Source of the DNA: Hyphomicrobiales bacterium
GTDB lineage: Bacteria > Pseudomonadota > Alphaproteobacteria > Rhizobiales > Methyloligellaceae
Reading direction: 5' to 3'
Assembly: GCA_021775555.1 (NCBI GenBank)
Contig: JAJFHP010000014.1
Location: 1 to 58,424, forward strand
DNA length: 58,424 nt
Shown: in pieces, positions 47,231 to 57,092 of the stretch
Layout of the letters: each line of letters starts with the position of its first letter
How positions within the stretch are numbered: position 1 is the stretch's first letter
Program-made: the position numbers and the translations under genes
The notes under the pieces: generated by a model
What the model was told of the DNA's origin: nothing
The model's database searches: none
What the model saw: only the letters and a program-made list of their open reading frames with translations

Positions 47231-48212
47231 TATCAAGGCTTACTGGGCCGAGACCGTGACTGCCAGCCCCTGGGTGGCTGTCATTCGCTCCCTCGTGCGC
47301 CGCGAAGCCCGAGCCATGTCCGCGCCGATTGTTCAGCCGGCTTCGGTTGCGGGGCGGGCGCTCACGGTGGTGATCGCCATCATGTGCTTCCTCGCATGCC
47401 TCACAGCAGGTGCTGTTTATATAGTGAACCAGTCGGCCAATGACTGGTTCGCCGATATCGCAAGCGAGGTAACGGTTCAGGTCATCCCGGTCGAGGCGGC
47501 TGAATTTGAGAAAAAAGTGACACTGGTGTCCTTGTTCCTCGCCAAGCAGGCCGGCATTGTGAAAGTCAGCCCGTTGAGCGCGGAAGAATCAGGTGAGTTG
47601 CTGAAACCCTGGCTGGGAAATTCAGATGCTCTTTCAGCACTTCCCGTTCCCCGGCTGATCGCTGTTGAGATCGATCGCGCGTCGCCACCCGATATGAGCG
47701 TGGTGCGCCGAGCGCTCGAGAGCAATTTCAGGGACGTGACGCTCGATGACCATCGCCGCTGGCAGAGTGAGCTGCGCACCGTCACACGTTCCATGGCCCT
47801 GGGGGGCTTTGCCGTGCTGATTCTCGTTGGTGCGGCCACGGTCGCGAGTATTGTATCGGCGACCAAAAGTGCGATGGCATCTAACCGTGAAATCATCGAG
47901 GTGTTGCATTTCGTTGGAGCGCGGGAGAGATTCATCGCCCATGAATTTGAAAAACATTTTCTAAATATCGGGGTTCGCGCGGGCCTGGTCGGTGCACTTG
48001 GCGCATCTGTGATGTTTCTCCTGCTGCCCGTTGTGATGCGAGTTTTGAGCGGCGGTGGGCTTGCGGCAGCGGAATTCAGGCAGCTCGTCGGCTCCGCTGT
48101 GCTGGACTGGCAAGGCTATCTCCTGTTCGGAGCGGTGGTTGTTGTGGTTGCGTCCTTGTGCATGCTTACCTCGCGTTACGGCGTTTACCGAATCTTGAAG
48201 TCGCACGATTGA
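47205..48212 (+). CDS. ftsX: cell division protein FtsX
   Basis: A 335-residue membrane partner of FtsE. The first helix lies near residues 51-73, followed by a periplasmic domain and three C-terminal helices (about 197-220, 251-277, 299-322). The segment SIVSATKSAMASNREIIEVLHFVGA is the family region that touches FtsE. The start overlaps ftsE; an internal ATG at 47316 would drop 37 residues and seems less likely. Confidence 0.93.
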   Translation: MKEILKFDNIKAYWAETVTASPWVAVIRSLVRREARAMSAPIVQPASVAGRALTVVIAIMCFLACLTAGAVYIVNQSANDWFADIASEVTVQVIPVEAAEFEKKVTLVSLFLAKQAGIVKVSPLSAEESGELLKPWLGNSDALSALPVPRLIAVEIDRASPPDMSVVRRALESNFRDVTLDDHRRWQSELRTVTRSMALGGFAVLILVGAATVASIVSATKSAMASNREIIEVLHFVGARERFIAHEFEKHFLNIGVRAGLVGALGASVMFLLLPVVMRVLSGGGLAAAEFRQLVGSAVLDWQGYLLFGAVVVVVASLCMLTSRYGVYRILKSHD

Positions 48213-48327
48213 TCCCTGGAAAAACAGTTTCCCCGCTCGCCGTACCTGCCATTTGTGCTAAGAATTGATCCGTATTCGCCTCCCTTTTCAGGAGGCGTTT
48301 CGCTGTTGTCTAACTCAGGATTTGAGA

Positions 48328-48972
48328 ATGGCCGGAATCGTCCGAACGCTGAGATATCTTGTTTTCGGAATTGCACTGGCCGGTGCTGTATTTGCGGCCG
48401 GCTTCCTGTTGTTCGTAAATGCTATCGAGAGAGACAGCAGTACGCCTCAGGCGGCCGAGGGTGTCGTGGCGCTTACCGGTGGCAAGGACCGCATCGGCAA
48501 GGCGTTCAGACTGTTGGTCACGGGCCAGGCCAAGCGGCTGCTGATTACCGGCGTCAACCCGTCCACCAAGGCGCGCGAATTGCAGCGGCTGGTGCCGAGA
48601 GGAGCCGAGTTCTTTCCCTGCTGCGTTGATTTGGGGCGAGCCGCGCTCGATACGCGCGGAAATGCTACCGAGACAAGCGAGTGGGTTGCCAGACACGGTT
48701 TCTCCTCGCTTATCGTCGTCACGAGCTCCTATCACATGCCGCGCACATTGATTGAGTATGCCCGCGCCATGCCGCAGGTGCAGCTCATCCCCCATGCGGT
48801 GCTCTCGCCCAATTTCCAAATTGATCACTGGTGGTCCCACAAGGGGACACGTCGGCTTCTGTTCTCCGAATATGTAAAATATCTGAATGCACTGACCCAG
48901 TATGTGGGATCGCGCGCGGCAACATCGGCGGGGCTTGGCGGGGCGAAAACATCTTCGGCCTCTGCCAACTGA
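48328..48972 (+). CDS. DUF218 / YdcF-family membrane protein
   Basis: A 214-residue protein with one N-terminal helix (about residues 8-30) and a periplasmic DUF218 domain (EGVVALTGGKDRI, RLLITGVN, VVTSSYHMPRTLIEY). Relatives (ElyC, SanA) act in envelope biogenesis. The start is the ATG at 48328; the in-frame codons before it lack similarity. It lies between ftsX and plsC, fitting an envelope role. Confidence 0.88.
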   Translation: MAGIVRTLRYLVFGIALAGAVFAAGFLLFVNAIERDSSTPQAAEGVVALTGGKDRIGKAFRLLVTGQAKRLLITGVNPSTKARELQRLVPRGAEFFPCCVDLGRAALDTRGNATETSEWVARHGFSSLIVVTSSYHMPRTLIEYARAMPQVQLIPHAVLSPNFQIDHWWSHKGTRRLLFSEYVKYLNALTQYVGSRAATSAGLGGAKTSSASAN

Positions 48973-48999
48973 GATGGCGGCAGGAGAGGGGCGAGCCTC

Positions 49000-49761
49000 A
49001 TGATCCGCGCGGTGATCTACACAATTACATTCTATGTTGTGAGCGCGCTTTTTCTCGTTCTGGGGAGCTGTCTGATGCTGGCGCCGCGCTCATGGGCCAT
49101 GGCGGGTCTGAGCGCCCATGGCAGCACCTGCGTATGGCTGCTGGAAAAGATTGTCGGCACACGGCTTGAAGTGCGCGGGCGCGAGAATTTACCCGATAGC
49201 GCGGTTCTGGTGGCATCCAAACATCAGTCGGCGTGGGATACCTTTGCGCTTGTTCCGCTGCTGAGGGACCCGGCTATCATCATGAAGCGTGAGCTGATGT
49301 GGATTCCGTTTTACGGGTGGTTTTCGGCAAAGTTCGGCATGATATTTGTGCGCCGTGAGTCCGGGCCAACCGCGCTCAGACGCATGGCCAGCGATGCGCT
49401 TGATCGCGTGGGCGCCGGGCGGCAAATCCTGATCTTCCCCGAAGGGACACGGCGCGAACCGGGTGCCGAGCCGGCCTACAAGCCCGGCGCGCTTTACCTC
49501 TATGAGCGGCTGGGTGTTGCGTGCGTGCCGATGGCGCTCAATTCCGGTCTCTACTGGCCTCGACGCAGCCTGGCACGCCACACCGGCACGATCATTGTCG
49601 AATTCCTGAAACCCATACCATCGGGTCTGCCGCGCAAGGAATTTTCACAACGCCTTGAGCGAGCCATCGAAACTGCATCGGACGCGCTGGTTGTGGAAGC
49701 TGCCAGATCTCCAAACCCGCCGCCGATTCCAACGGCCGCACGGGCAAGGCTGAAAATTTAA
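49000..49761 (+). CDS. plsC: 1-acyl-sn-glycerol-3-phosphate acyltransferase
   Basis: A 253-residue PlsC acyltransferase making phosphatidic acid from lysophosphatidic acid. An N-terminal membrane helix is followed by the catalytic HxxxxD motif (KHQSAWDTF) and FPEGTRR. Length is normal. It ends the ftsE-ftsX-DUF218-plsC cluster, which is common in this bacterial group. Confidence 0.93.
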   Translation: MIRAVIYTITFYVVSALFLVLGSCLMLAPRSWAMAGLSAHGSTCVWLLEKIVGTRLEVRGRENLPDSAVLVASKHQSAWDTFALVPLLRDPAIIMKRELMWIPFYGWFSAKFGMIFVRRESGPTALRRMASDALDRVGAGRQILIFPEGTRREPGAEPAYKPGALYLYERLGVACVPMALNSGLYWPRRSLARHTGTIIVEFLKPIPSGLPRKEFSQRLERAIETASDALVVEAARSPNPPPIPTAARARLKI

Positions 49762-49894
49762 CCTGAGCTCCCTTGGTAACCCTTCTTTAAAGTCGCAGCC
49801 TTAAACTAGAACATTCCACGAACATTCCATTGACCGGATGAGACTCAACCCTTACCTTTAGGGGAACCCTCAGGCCCCCGGCATATCAGGTATT

Positions 49895-52219
49895 ATGAGC
49901 AAGAATTTCCATGTCAACTGCCCGATCTCTGACGAGATATGGGACATGAAGTACCGCTTCCCCGGGGATGCCGGTCTGCCTCGCGACAAGACCCTTTCCG
50001 ATACCTGTTCGCGTGTCGCCCGGGCTATTGCCGGAGATGAAGCACCGGACAATCGTGCGCTCTGGGCTGGACGATTTGAAGATGCGCTCAACTCTTACGA
50101 GTTCCTTCCTGCCGGTCGCATTCTCGCCGGAGCGGGCACGGGCCGTGATGTCACCCTGTTCAACTGCTTCGTGATGGGGCTGATCGAGGACGACATGGCC
50201 TCGATTTTCGACAATGTGAAAGAGGCCGCGCTGACCATGCAGCAGGGCGGCGGCATCGGCCATGACTTCTCAAGTTTGCGCCCGCGTGGCGCACCCGTCT
50301 CCAGCATTGGCGCGGAAGCATCGGGCCCGGTGAGTTTCATGGATGTGTGGGACGCCATGTGCCGCACCATCATGTCGGCGGGCACTCGGCGCGGCGCAAT
50401 GATGGGCACCATGCGGTGTGATCATCCCGACATCGAGGAATTTATCTCCGTCAAGGCGGATGAGAAACGCTTGCGCATGTTCAATCTCTCGGTGCTGGTC
50501 ACGGATAATTTCATGACCGCGGTTAAAGATGACGCGGATTGGGATCTGGTTTTCAATGGCCGTAGCTTCAAGACGCTTCGTGCGCGAGAGCTGTGGGACA
50601 AGATTTTACGCGGGGCCTACGACTATGCCGAGCCCGGCGTCATTTTCATCGACCGGATCAATGAGCTCAACCCGCTGAATTATTGCGAGACCATCTACGC
50701 TACCAACCCTTGTGGCGAGCAGCCTCTGCCGCCCCATGGCGCCTGCCTGCTCGGTTCCATCAACCTGGCGCGGCTTGTCACAAATCCCTTCAGTGACGAC
50801 GCCGCGCTTGATGAAGACCGCCTCAATGCGCTTGTGCCTGTTGCCGTGCGGTTTCTCGACAACACCATCGATGTTTCGAAATTCCCCCTCGAAGCGCAGC
50901 AGCGTGAAGCCCGCGCCAAGCGGCGCATCGGGCTTGGTGTTACCGGCCTTGCAGACGCGCTTATCATGTGCGGGCGGCGCTATGGCACCAGGCGGGCGGC
51001 CAAGCTGGCGCGCAAATGGATGGGGCTCATTGAGCGCGCCGCTTATCTCGCCAGTGCGGAACTGGCGGGAGAAAAAGGGGCGTTTCCCTTGTTCGATGAA
51101 AAGGACTATATGAGCGCACCCCATATCGGGCGTCTGGACAAGGACGTGCGGAAAACCATTTCCGCGTTGGGTCTGCGCAACGGGTTGCTGACCTCTATCG
51201 CCCCCACGGGCACGATTTCGCTGCTGGCAGGCAATGTCTCGAGCGGTGTCGAGCCGGTGTTTGATTTCAAATATACCCGCCGCGTGCTTGGCAAGAACGG
51301 CGAGCACTCCGAGCAGCAGGTCGAGGATTATGCGCACAGGCTTTACCGCCACATGTTTGGTGACGAGGCCCGACTGACAGAGAATTTCGTTACCGTGAAC
51401 GACCTGACACCGGACGATCACCTGGCAATGCAGGCCGCCCTGCAAGCCCATGTGGACAGCGCCATTTCCAAAACCGTGAATTGCCCGGAGGACATGTCTT
51501 TCGAAGACTTCCGCCCGCTTTATGAGCGTGCCTATGAGCTCGGTTTGAAGGGATGCACGGCATACCGGCCCAATCCGGTTACCGGCGCGGTACTCTCAAG
51601 CACCCCCCAGGACACTCGCGAAGAAGAACATCAGGAGAGCCTGCCACTGGCGGCCGCGGTTGCGCCCGTGCCGCGCGACGAGGGGGATATCGTTTACATG
51701 TCCGAGCCGTTGCAGCGCGAGAAATCTCTGCCCGGCTTCACCTACAAGCTCAAATGGCCGGATTCCGATCACGCCATTTACGTCACCCTCAATGATATTA
51801 TCCAGGACGGGCGTCGCCGCCCGTTCGAGATTTTCATCAATTCAAAGAACCTGGAACATTACGCCTGGACCGTGGCGCTCACGCGGATGATCTCGGCCGT
51901 GTTCCGCAGAGGCGGCGATGTCTCCTTTGTGGTCGAGGAGTTGAAAGCCGTATTCGACCCGCGCGGTGGCCAGTGGATGGAGGGGCGCTATGTGCCGAGC
52001 CTGCTCGCGGCCATCGGCGGCATCATCGAGCGGCACATGATCGATACCGGGTTTATCACTCCGGCTGAGCGGTTCGCACCCGAGACCGGAGATACAGATG
52101 GGGCCAATGTGGAACAGATGCAGCGCGCGCGCTATTGCCCCAAATGTTCACAAGCTGCGCTCATCTTCCAGGAAGGCTGCCACACCTGCCGCAATTGCGG
52201 ATTCTCCAAATGCAGCTAG
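49895..52219 (+). CDS. nrdJ: adenosylcobalamin-dependent ribonucleotide reductase (class II)
   Basis: A 774-residue class II ribonucleoside-diphosphate reductase. The active site reads NPCGEQ with Asn271, radical Cys273 and Glu275. LFNCFVMG holds a substrate-reducing cysteine. The C-terminus has paired cysteines (CPKC, CHTCRNC, KCS) that probably bind zinc or pass electrons. It makes deoxynucleotides with or without oxygen. It depends on coenzyme B12, which the adenosyltransferase at 23950-24531 can provide. No B12 riboswitch is evident in the 133-base leader. Confidence 0.95.
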   Translation: MSKNFHVNCPISDEIWDMKYRFPGDAGLPRDKTLSDTCSRVARAIAGDEAPDNRALWAGRFEDALNSYEFLPAGRILAGAGTGRDVTLFNCFVMGLIEDDMASIFDNVKEAALTMQQGGGIGHDFSSLRPRGAPVSSIGAEASGPVSFMDVWDAMCRTIMSAGTRRGAMMGTMRCDHPDIEEFISVKADEKRLRMFNLSVLVTDNFMTAVKDDADWDLVFNGRSFKTLRARELWDKILRGAYDYAEPGVIFIDRINELNPLNYCETIYATNPCGEQPLPPHGACLLGSINLARLVTNPFSDDAALDEDRLNALVPVAVRFLDNTIDVSKFPLEAQQREARAKRRIGLGVTGLADALIMCGRRYGTRRAAKLARKWMGLIERAAYLASAELAGEKGAFPLFDEKDYMSAPHIGRLDKDVRKTISALGLRNGLLTSIAPTGTISLLAGNVSSGVEPVFDFKYTRRVLGKNGEHSEQQVEDYAHRLYRHMFGDEARLTENFVTVNDLTPDDHLAMQAALQAHVDSAISKTVNCPEDMSFEDFRPLYERAYELGLKGCTAYRPNPVTGAVLSSTPQDTREEEHQESLPLAAAVAPVPRDEGDIVYMSEPLQREKSLPGFTYKLKWPDSDHAIYVTLNDIIQDGRRRPFEIFINSKNLEHYAWTVALTRMISAVFRRGGDVSFVVEELKAVFDPRGGQWMEGRYVPSLLAAIGGIIERHMIDTGFITPAERFAPETGDTDGANVEQMQRARYCPKCSQAALIFQEGCHTCRNCGFSKCS

Positions 52220-52254
52220 CACTCTGACGCTGCCTACAGTTATTGAGGATAGCC

Positions 52255-52719
52255 GTGAAGCAAGACGCAATATCGGGGGGATGCCAGTGCGGTGCCGTGA
52301 GATACAGGCTGGTGAACCAGGACTATAAAATTTACGTTTGTCACTGTCTTGAATGCCAGAAGCACACCTCTTCGGCCTTTGCTTTATCGATGCCTGTCAA
52401 GTTTGAGGACATGGAGGTTCAGGGGGCTTTGGAAAACTATACGCGCGGGACTGACAGTGGCGCCAAGACCCGCTGTGCTTTTTGCCCAGCTTGCGGAACC
52501 CGTCTTTATCACCGATCTGACAAATCGCCGGAGATCGTGACAATCAAGGCAGGGACACTTGACGATACCAGAGCGATCAAGCCCGTCGCTCATCTCTGGA
52601 TTTCACGAAAACAGCCCTGGGTTCTTCTTGATGAGGGTGTGCCTGCCTATGATACCCAGCCCCCTGATCTCAAAACCTGGCGTGAAGAGCTGATGGGTTT
52701 TCCCGCGGAGGGGAGTTAG
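52255..52719 (+). CDS. GFA-family zinc protein
   Basis: A 154-residue protein of the GFA (glutathione-dependent formaldehyde-activating enzyme-like) family. Zinc ligands are in GGCQCGAVRY, CHCLECQKHTSSAF and FCPACGTRL. Most family members have no proven activity. The GTG at 52255 is preferred, with GAGGA 5 bases ahead; the earlier in-frame TTG at 52243 overlaps that ribosome site. Confidence 0.85.
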   Translation: MKQDAISGGCQCGAVRYRLVNQDYKIYVCHCLECQKHTSSAFALSMPVKFEDMEVQGALENYTRGTDSGAKTRCAFCPACGTRLYHRSDKSPEIVTIKAGTLDDTRAIKPVAHLWISRKQPWVLLDEGVPAYDTQPPDLKTWREELMGFPAEGS

Positions 52720-52874
52720 CCGAGTCCTCGCCGCACTTCTTTTCATGAGCGGCGACAGATAGTTGGGCAACTCCACGTATCACTCACAGCAAGTTGTGAA
52801 AGATTGCCCTTGCGCGCTTTTTGCGACAAACTGGCGCATAGTCAGTTTGTGCGCCGAAGGGTTGGGGAAAACGA

Positions 52875-55800
52875 ATGTTGGTTCGTGCGTTTGAATTTGC
52901 GCGTTTTTTTACGCTTCTCTTAGCCCTTTCCCTCCTTCTACCCACATCACAAGTCCTTGCAGCCGGCGATAAAGTCTGGGTCTTCTCCGAAGGTAATGAC
53001 GTCAATAACAGGGGCCGGATGACCGCCCGGCTGGCCTACCGGGTTCCCCAAACGGATAATGTCCAGGTCGACGGCGTGTGCGAGGCACGGTCCGGCACGA
53101 GCATTTCGACCGCCAGCCTGATCCTCGGCGCTGACACCGGCAGCCTTAAGGAAGGCTCCAGCGTCAAGGTCCGGTTCTCGGGCGGCGGTTTTGAACGCAC
53201 CATCAATGGTCTTGTATTCGGCACAGAACTGGAGGTCGGCGTCTCCGGCGTTTCACTGGATATCGATGTCAAAGACCCGCTGTGGAATGCTCTCACCACC
53301 AAGGTAACTCTCGACTACCAGCTTCCAGGCTATTCTTCCTCCAGGCTAAAACTGATTAAGGGCCACGCCAAGATCCGCCAGTTCATCAGGGCCTGCCGCG
53401 ATTATGCCGATGCGCTGGGCACGAGCGCTCAAGTCAAGCCTGAACCCGTCACAACAGCGGATGCCAAGCCAAAGCCGAAAAAACCCGCACCGATACAAGC
53501 AGCTTCAAGTGAAACTTCTCAAAAAGAAGCCTTTAACAGCGCCAAGGAGCTGGGCACGCTTGAGGCATGGGAGGCGTTTCTCACCAATTTCCCGACAGGG
53601 TTTCGGGCTGAACTGGCCAGTGCCTACCTGAAGCGGCTCGGAGGGTCAGTACCCCAGACACCCGCCGCGTCTGCGCCGGTAACTCAGACACTTCCCCCGG
53701 TTGTTGAGACCGCGATAGCTCCTCCGCCTCCTGCTGCCACTCCAGCTGATATTTCTATTTCCACGACGGCGAACCAGACCAGCTGCAAGGGCGGGGACTC
53801 ATGCTCCTACACGGTTGTTGCCACCAATAATGGCGGCGAAGCCTTTGTGGGGGAGCTGGTGATTGCCAATTCGCTGGCGCCACGTGGTGCAACTCTTACA
53901 TCTCCCGGAAATGCCCCCTGGTTCTGCCAGGGCATGGGCGGTGGCGCGGTATGTTCAAACCCTGCTGCCAATATCGCGCCCGGTGCTTCTACAAACCTGT
54001 CTTTGACATTCCAGCTGCCGCGAAGGGCAGGCGGGTCAGTCACCTCTTGCGCCAGCATCTCATGGGGCGGGGTGCCGACTGCCAGCACCGTGCGTGATGT
54101 GCAGCAGGCACTCAATGACCAGGGTCAAAATGTTGGCCGTCCTGACGGCCAGGCAGGAAGAAAAACCAAGGCCGCCATTCGCGCCTATCAGAAATTGAAC
54201 GGGTTGCAGGAAACAGGCGAAGTTGATCTGCCCCTGCTCATTGCCATGTTCACGGTGCCGGGCGCGGGCGACGGCGACCCGATCAACGATCAGAGCTGCA
54301 CCGGTTCATCGGTGATACCTGCACAAACCTCATTCATTCCCCAGCCGCAGGTGAGTTATTGCGGCGGCGGGCGTGTGCTCGACCCTGCGGGCAGATGTGC
54401 CTGCCCGGCAACCTATCCCCATTGGACCGGCAAGAGCTGCCTGCCGCGCCGTGTGCGCAACTGCAGGGGCGGCACTTATTACTCCAAGCGGCAGAAGCTC
54501 TGCCTGTGTCCCTCTCGCAAGCCCTTCTGGCACGGAAATCGTTGCCATACGAAGCCTCTTCCCATCCCGCCGGCAGGCAGCGACGGTCATCTTTTGAACA
54601 AGCAACAGGCCGGCTGCCCCTCAACGCATATCCGTATCGGCAATGTCTGCGTCAATCTCGGCATCGTGCCGGTATTCGGCAACCGCGGCGGCAGTGGTCG
54701 TGGTGGACGCGGTAGCGGTGGTGGCACGGCCATCCTGCCAGGCGGTGGCGCTGGCGGTCAGCAAGCTGGAACCGGCGGTGGCAAGAAATCCAAAGGCGGC
54801 AAGCGCGGCGGGCCGAAGACCCAGACGACCGGCGCGAAAACTTGCGGTATTGGCGTCAAGGTAACACCCGGCAGCTGCGCCTGCCCGACAGGTTCGGTCT
54901 TCAGCAACAAAAGCAACAGTTGCTTTGTTCCAGCCAAGGCGAAGCAACGGCCCAAATGCCCCCTGAACACGGTCTTCAACAATGTGAATAATTGTGAATC
55001 ACAGGCCAGCGTGGTTTGCCGTGGCGGTGCGGGTGTGCCGGGCGGAGGGACCATTTGTCATGTTAACGGTTCAGCAGCCCAGAAGGCCTGGCTGAAAAAG
55101 CAGTCCGGACAGAAGCGGACCGGCACACAGACGAAAGGTACAAGTGGCACTCAAGGCACGCCAGCCACGACGATCATCTGCGCGGCTCCGGCCAAGAAGA
55201 AGGGCAACCAGTGCGTCTGTCCACCCGGGCGGAAGTTGATGAAAATACGCGTAGGAGGAACCAGTGTTCCCGGCGGGCCACCCATACCGCAAATCTTCCA
55301 GTATAGCTGCCACCGCCCTTTGCCTATTTGCAACCCGTCGATCATCAGCGGGTCCGGCACATGCAATTGCGCCGATGGCTATGCACAACAAAAGGCGGCA
55401 TCGGGCGGTATCCGCTGTGTCCTCGGCGGGAAAGGCGCGAAGCCGAAGAAGAAGGGGGCCAAGGACCCGTTTGATTGCGGCGATGGTCGCCGCACGGACA
55501 ACGTCAGCGGGCGCTGCCTGTGCCCGAGCGGCCTGAGCTTCATCATCGACAGTTGCGTCCAGACCACTCAAGGCAAATCGAAAAATGGCCAGATCACCTG
55601 TCCGCCGGGCATGACCATACGGCCTGGCAGCAGGGACAAGGGCGGTCCCGGCATCTGTGTCCCGGCTGCAAAGGCGCAGCAGATACGCCAGATCATCCAG
55701 CAGCGGCAACAGCAGCAGGCGAACCAGTGCGTCAACAACGAGATCAGGTTTGCGAATGGAAAGTGCGGCTGCCCGTCGAACCTGCCGCGTCATCTGCAAA

Positions 55801-57080
55801 GACAGTGCTACGCAGCCGCGCCTGTGCAGCAGCAACAGCAGCAGCAAAGCGGTTGCCCGCCGACCCACAACAAGATCGGCACCCGCTGCGTGCTGAAGCC
55901 GCCGAAACCTCAGGGTGCCAAATGCCCCAGCAACATGATCCGCCTGTCCAACAATAAATGCGGCTGTCCTGACTGGGCGCATCTGAAGAACGGCCAGTGC
56001 GTGCGCAAGCCTGCGCCTACTCTGAAGCAGGTCAAATGCACAGCGAACCAGATCTTTAACGGCCAGCGCTGCGTGACCTGCGGCCCGAACCAGGTCAAGC
56101 AGGGCAACACTTGCGTGAACAAAGCACAGCAACAGATCAACTGCCCGCCGACACACAACAAGGTTGGCAATCGCTGCGTGGCCAAGCCGAAACCACAGCA
56201 GGTAAAGTGTCCGAATAACCAGGCGAAGTTGCCCAACGGGCAATGTGGCTGCGGGAACTGGGCTGATCTCAAGAACGGCTTCTGCGTCCGCAAGCCAGCG
56301 CCGACGCTGAAAGAAGTCAAATCATGTCCGCCGACCCAATTCTGGAACGGCAAGCAGTGCCAGTGGAAGCCTCAAGGCCCAACTCCGGCGCAAAAAGCGG
56401 CTCAACAGAAAGCAGCTCAGCAGGCAGCCCAGCAGAAAGCTCAGCAGGCAGCTCAGCAGAAAGCAGCCCAACAGGCAGCTCAGCAGAAAGCAGCTCAGCA
56501 AGCCGCGCAGCAGAAAGCAGCCCAGCAGGCAGCGCAGCAGAAAGCAGCTCAGCAGGCCGCGCAGCAAAAAGCGGCACAGCAAAAAGCAGCCCAGCAGGCT
56601 GCGCAAGCCAAGGCTGCCGCAGCGGCGAAAGCCAAGGCTGAAGCAGCCGCGGCCGCAGCAAATACACTGAAGCTTCGGCAGCAACTGCAACAGCAGAAGC
56701 AGCAGGGGCCATGCCCGGCGGGACAAATCGTAGGACAGGATGGCAAATGTACGCCGCATACAATCTCCGACATTCGCCTCAAGCGTGACATCGCGCATGT
56801 GGAGACCCTCGGCAACGGTCTGAAGCTCTATAGCTTCCGTTATCTCTGGTCAGACGAAAGTCACGTCGGCGTCATGGCGCAGGATTTGCTACTCGACCCG
56901 GCGCATCGTGATGCGGTGGTTCTGCAGACCAGCGGCTATTACGCTGTGGATTACGCGATGCTCGGATTGAAGATGGTCACGCTTGATGAGTGGAAATATC
57001 AAGGAGAGGGTTCGGTGCTCCTGAATACACCTGATCACACGACTGGTGTGTCGTCGCCGGTGGTGCAGGGAAATAGATAG
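52875..57080 (+). CDS. giant secreted cysteine-rich modular protein with S74 chaperone domain
   Basis: A 1401-residue exported protein. Signal peptide 1 to about 30; a beta-rich unknown domain to about 190; an EAWEAF-type helical motif (about 217-253); a DUF11-like beta domain with cysteines (about 291-398); a peptidoglycan-binding domain (about 403-460, AAIRAYQKLNGLQETG); and many short cysteine modules (about 490-1165) broken by a Gly-rich stretch. Modules 994-1055 and 1090-1151 are near-duplicates. An Ala/Gln/Lys repeat helix (about 1173-1255) leads to a C-terminal S74 intramolecular-chaperone domain starting at Ser1298 (SDIRLKRDI). I infer a trimeric, wall-bound surface fibre. A paralogue follows directly. 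Confidence 0.85.
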   Translation: MLVRAFEFARFFTLLLALSLLLPTSQVLAAGDKVWVFSEGNDVNNRGRMTARLAYRVPQTDNVQVDGVCEARSGTSISTASLILGADTGSLKEGSSVKVRFSGGGFERTINGLVFGTELEVGVSGVSLDIDVKDPLWNALTTKVTLDYQLPGYSSSRLKLIKGHAKIRQFIRACRDYADALGTSAQVKPEPVTTADAKPKPKKPAPIQAASSETSQKEAFNSAKELGTLEAWEAFLTNFPTGFRAELASAYLKRLGGSVPQTPAASAPVTQTLPPVVETAIAPPPPAATPADISISTTANQTSCKGGDSCSYTVVATNNGGEAFVGELVIANSLAPRGATLTSPGNAPWFCQGMGGGAVCSNPAANIAPGASTNLSLTFQLPRRAGGSVTSCASISWGGVPTASTVRDVQQALNDQGQNVGRPDGQAGRKTKAAIRAYQKLNGLQETGEVDLPLLIAMFTVPGAGDGDPINDQSCTGSSVIPAQTSFIPQPQVSYCGGGRVLDPAGRCACPATYPHWTGKSCLPRRVRNCRGGTYYSKRQKLCLCPSRKPFWHGNRCHTKPLPIPPAGSDGHLLNKQQAGCPSTHIRIGNVCVNLGIVPVFGNRGGSGRGGRGSGGGTAILPGGGAGGQQAGTGGGKKSKGGKRGGPKTQTTGAKTCGIGVKVTPGSCACPTGSVFSNKSNSCFVPAKAKQRPKCPLNTVFNNVNNCESQASVVCRGGAGVPGGGTICHVNGSAAQKAWLKKQSGQKRTGTQTKGTSGTQGTPATTIICAAPAKKKGNQCVCPPGRKLMKIRVGGTSVPGGPPIPQIFQYSCHRPLPICNPSIISGSGTCNCADGYAQQKAASGGIRCVLGGKGAKPKKKGAKDPFDCGDGRRTDNVSGRCLCPSGLSFIIDSCVQTTQGKSKNGQITCPPGMTIRPGSRDKGGPGICVPAAKAQQIRQIIQQRQQQQANQCVNNEIRFANGKCGCPSNLPRHLQRQCYAAAPVQQQQQQQSGCPPTHNKIGTRCVLKPPKPQGAKCPSNMIRLSNNKCGCPDWAHLKNGQCVRKPAPTLKQVKCTANQIFNGQRCVTCGPNQVKQGNTCVNKAQQQINCPPTHNKVGNRCVAKPKPQQVKCPNNQAKLPNGQCGCGNWADLKNGFCVRKPAPTLKEVKSCPPTQFWNGKQCQWKPQGPTPAQKAAQQKAAQQAAQQKAQQAAQQKAAQQAAQQKAAQQAAQQKAAQQAAQQKAAQQAAQQKAAQQKAAQQAAQAKAAAAAKAKAEAAAAAANTLKLRQQLQQQKQQGPCPAGQIVGQDGKCTPHTISDIRLKRDIAHVETLGNGLKLYSFRYLWSDESHVGVMAQDLLLDPAHRDAVVLQTSGYYAVDYAMLGLKMVTLDEWKYQGEGSVLLNTPDHTTGVSSPVVQGNR
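55854..56039 (+). repeat. 62-residue cysteine module, copy A
   Basis: Codes for residues 994-1055 of the giant secreted protein, starting CPPTHNKIGTRCV and ending PAPTLKQVKC. It closely matches copy B at 56142-56327, indicating internal duplication. Confidence 0.8.
56142..56327 (+). repeat. 62-residue cysteine module, copy B
   Basis: Codes for residues 1090-1151, starting CPPTHNKVGNRCV and ending PAPTLKEVKSC. Same length as copy A and separated from it by a different cysteine module of 34 residues. Confidence 0.8.
56391..56610 (+). repeat. tandem repeat coding Ala-Gln-Gln-Lys helix
   Basis: About six copies of a 27-base unit coding AAQQAAQQK, with a few shorter units, then an Ala/Lys/Glu tail to about 56660. 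The product should be a long single helix or coiled coil, like the TolA stalk. Repeat number may vary between strains by slippage. Confidence 0.8.
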
Positions 57081-57092
57081 CAAGTGAGCGTT

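Noticed and set aside
49762-49894. Cobalamin riboswitch before nrdJ
   Set aside because: The leader is only 133 bases and shows no B12-box-like sequence.
55071-56243. Minus-strand open frame of about 390 codons in the giant secreted gene
   Set aside because: Antisense to a well-supported secreted protein; the product is Ala/Arg/Leu-rich without motifs.
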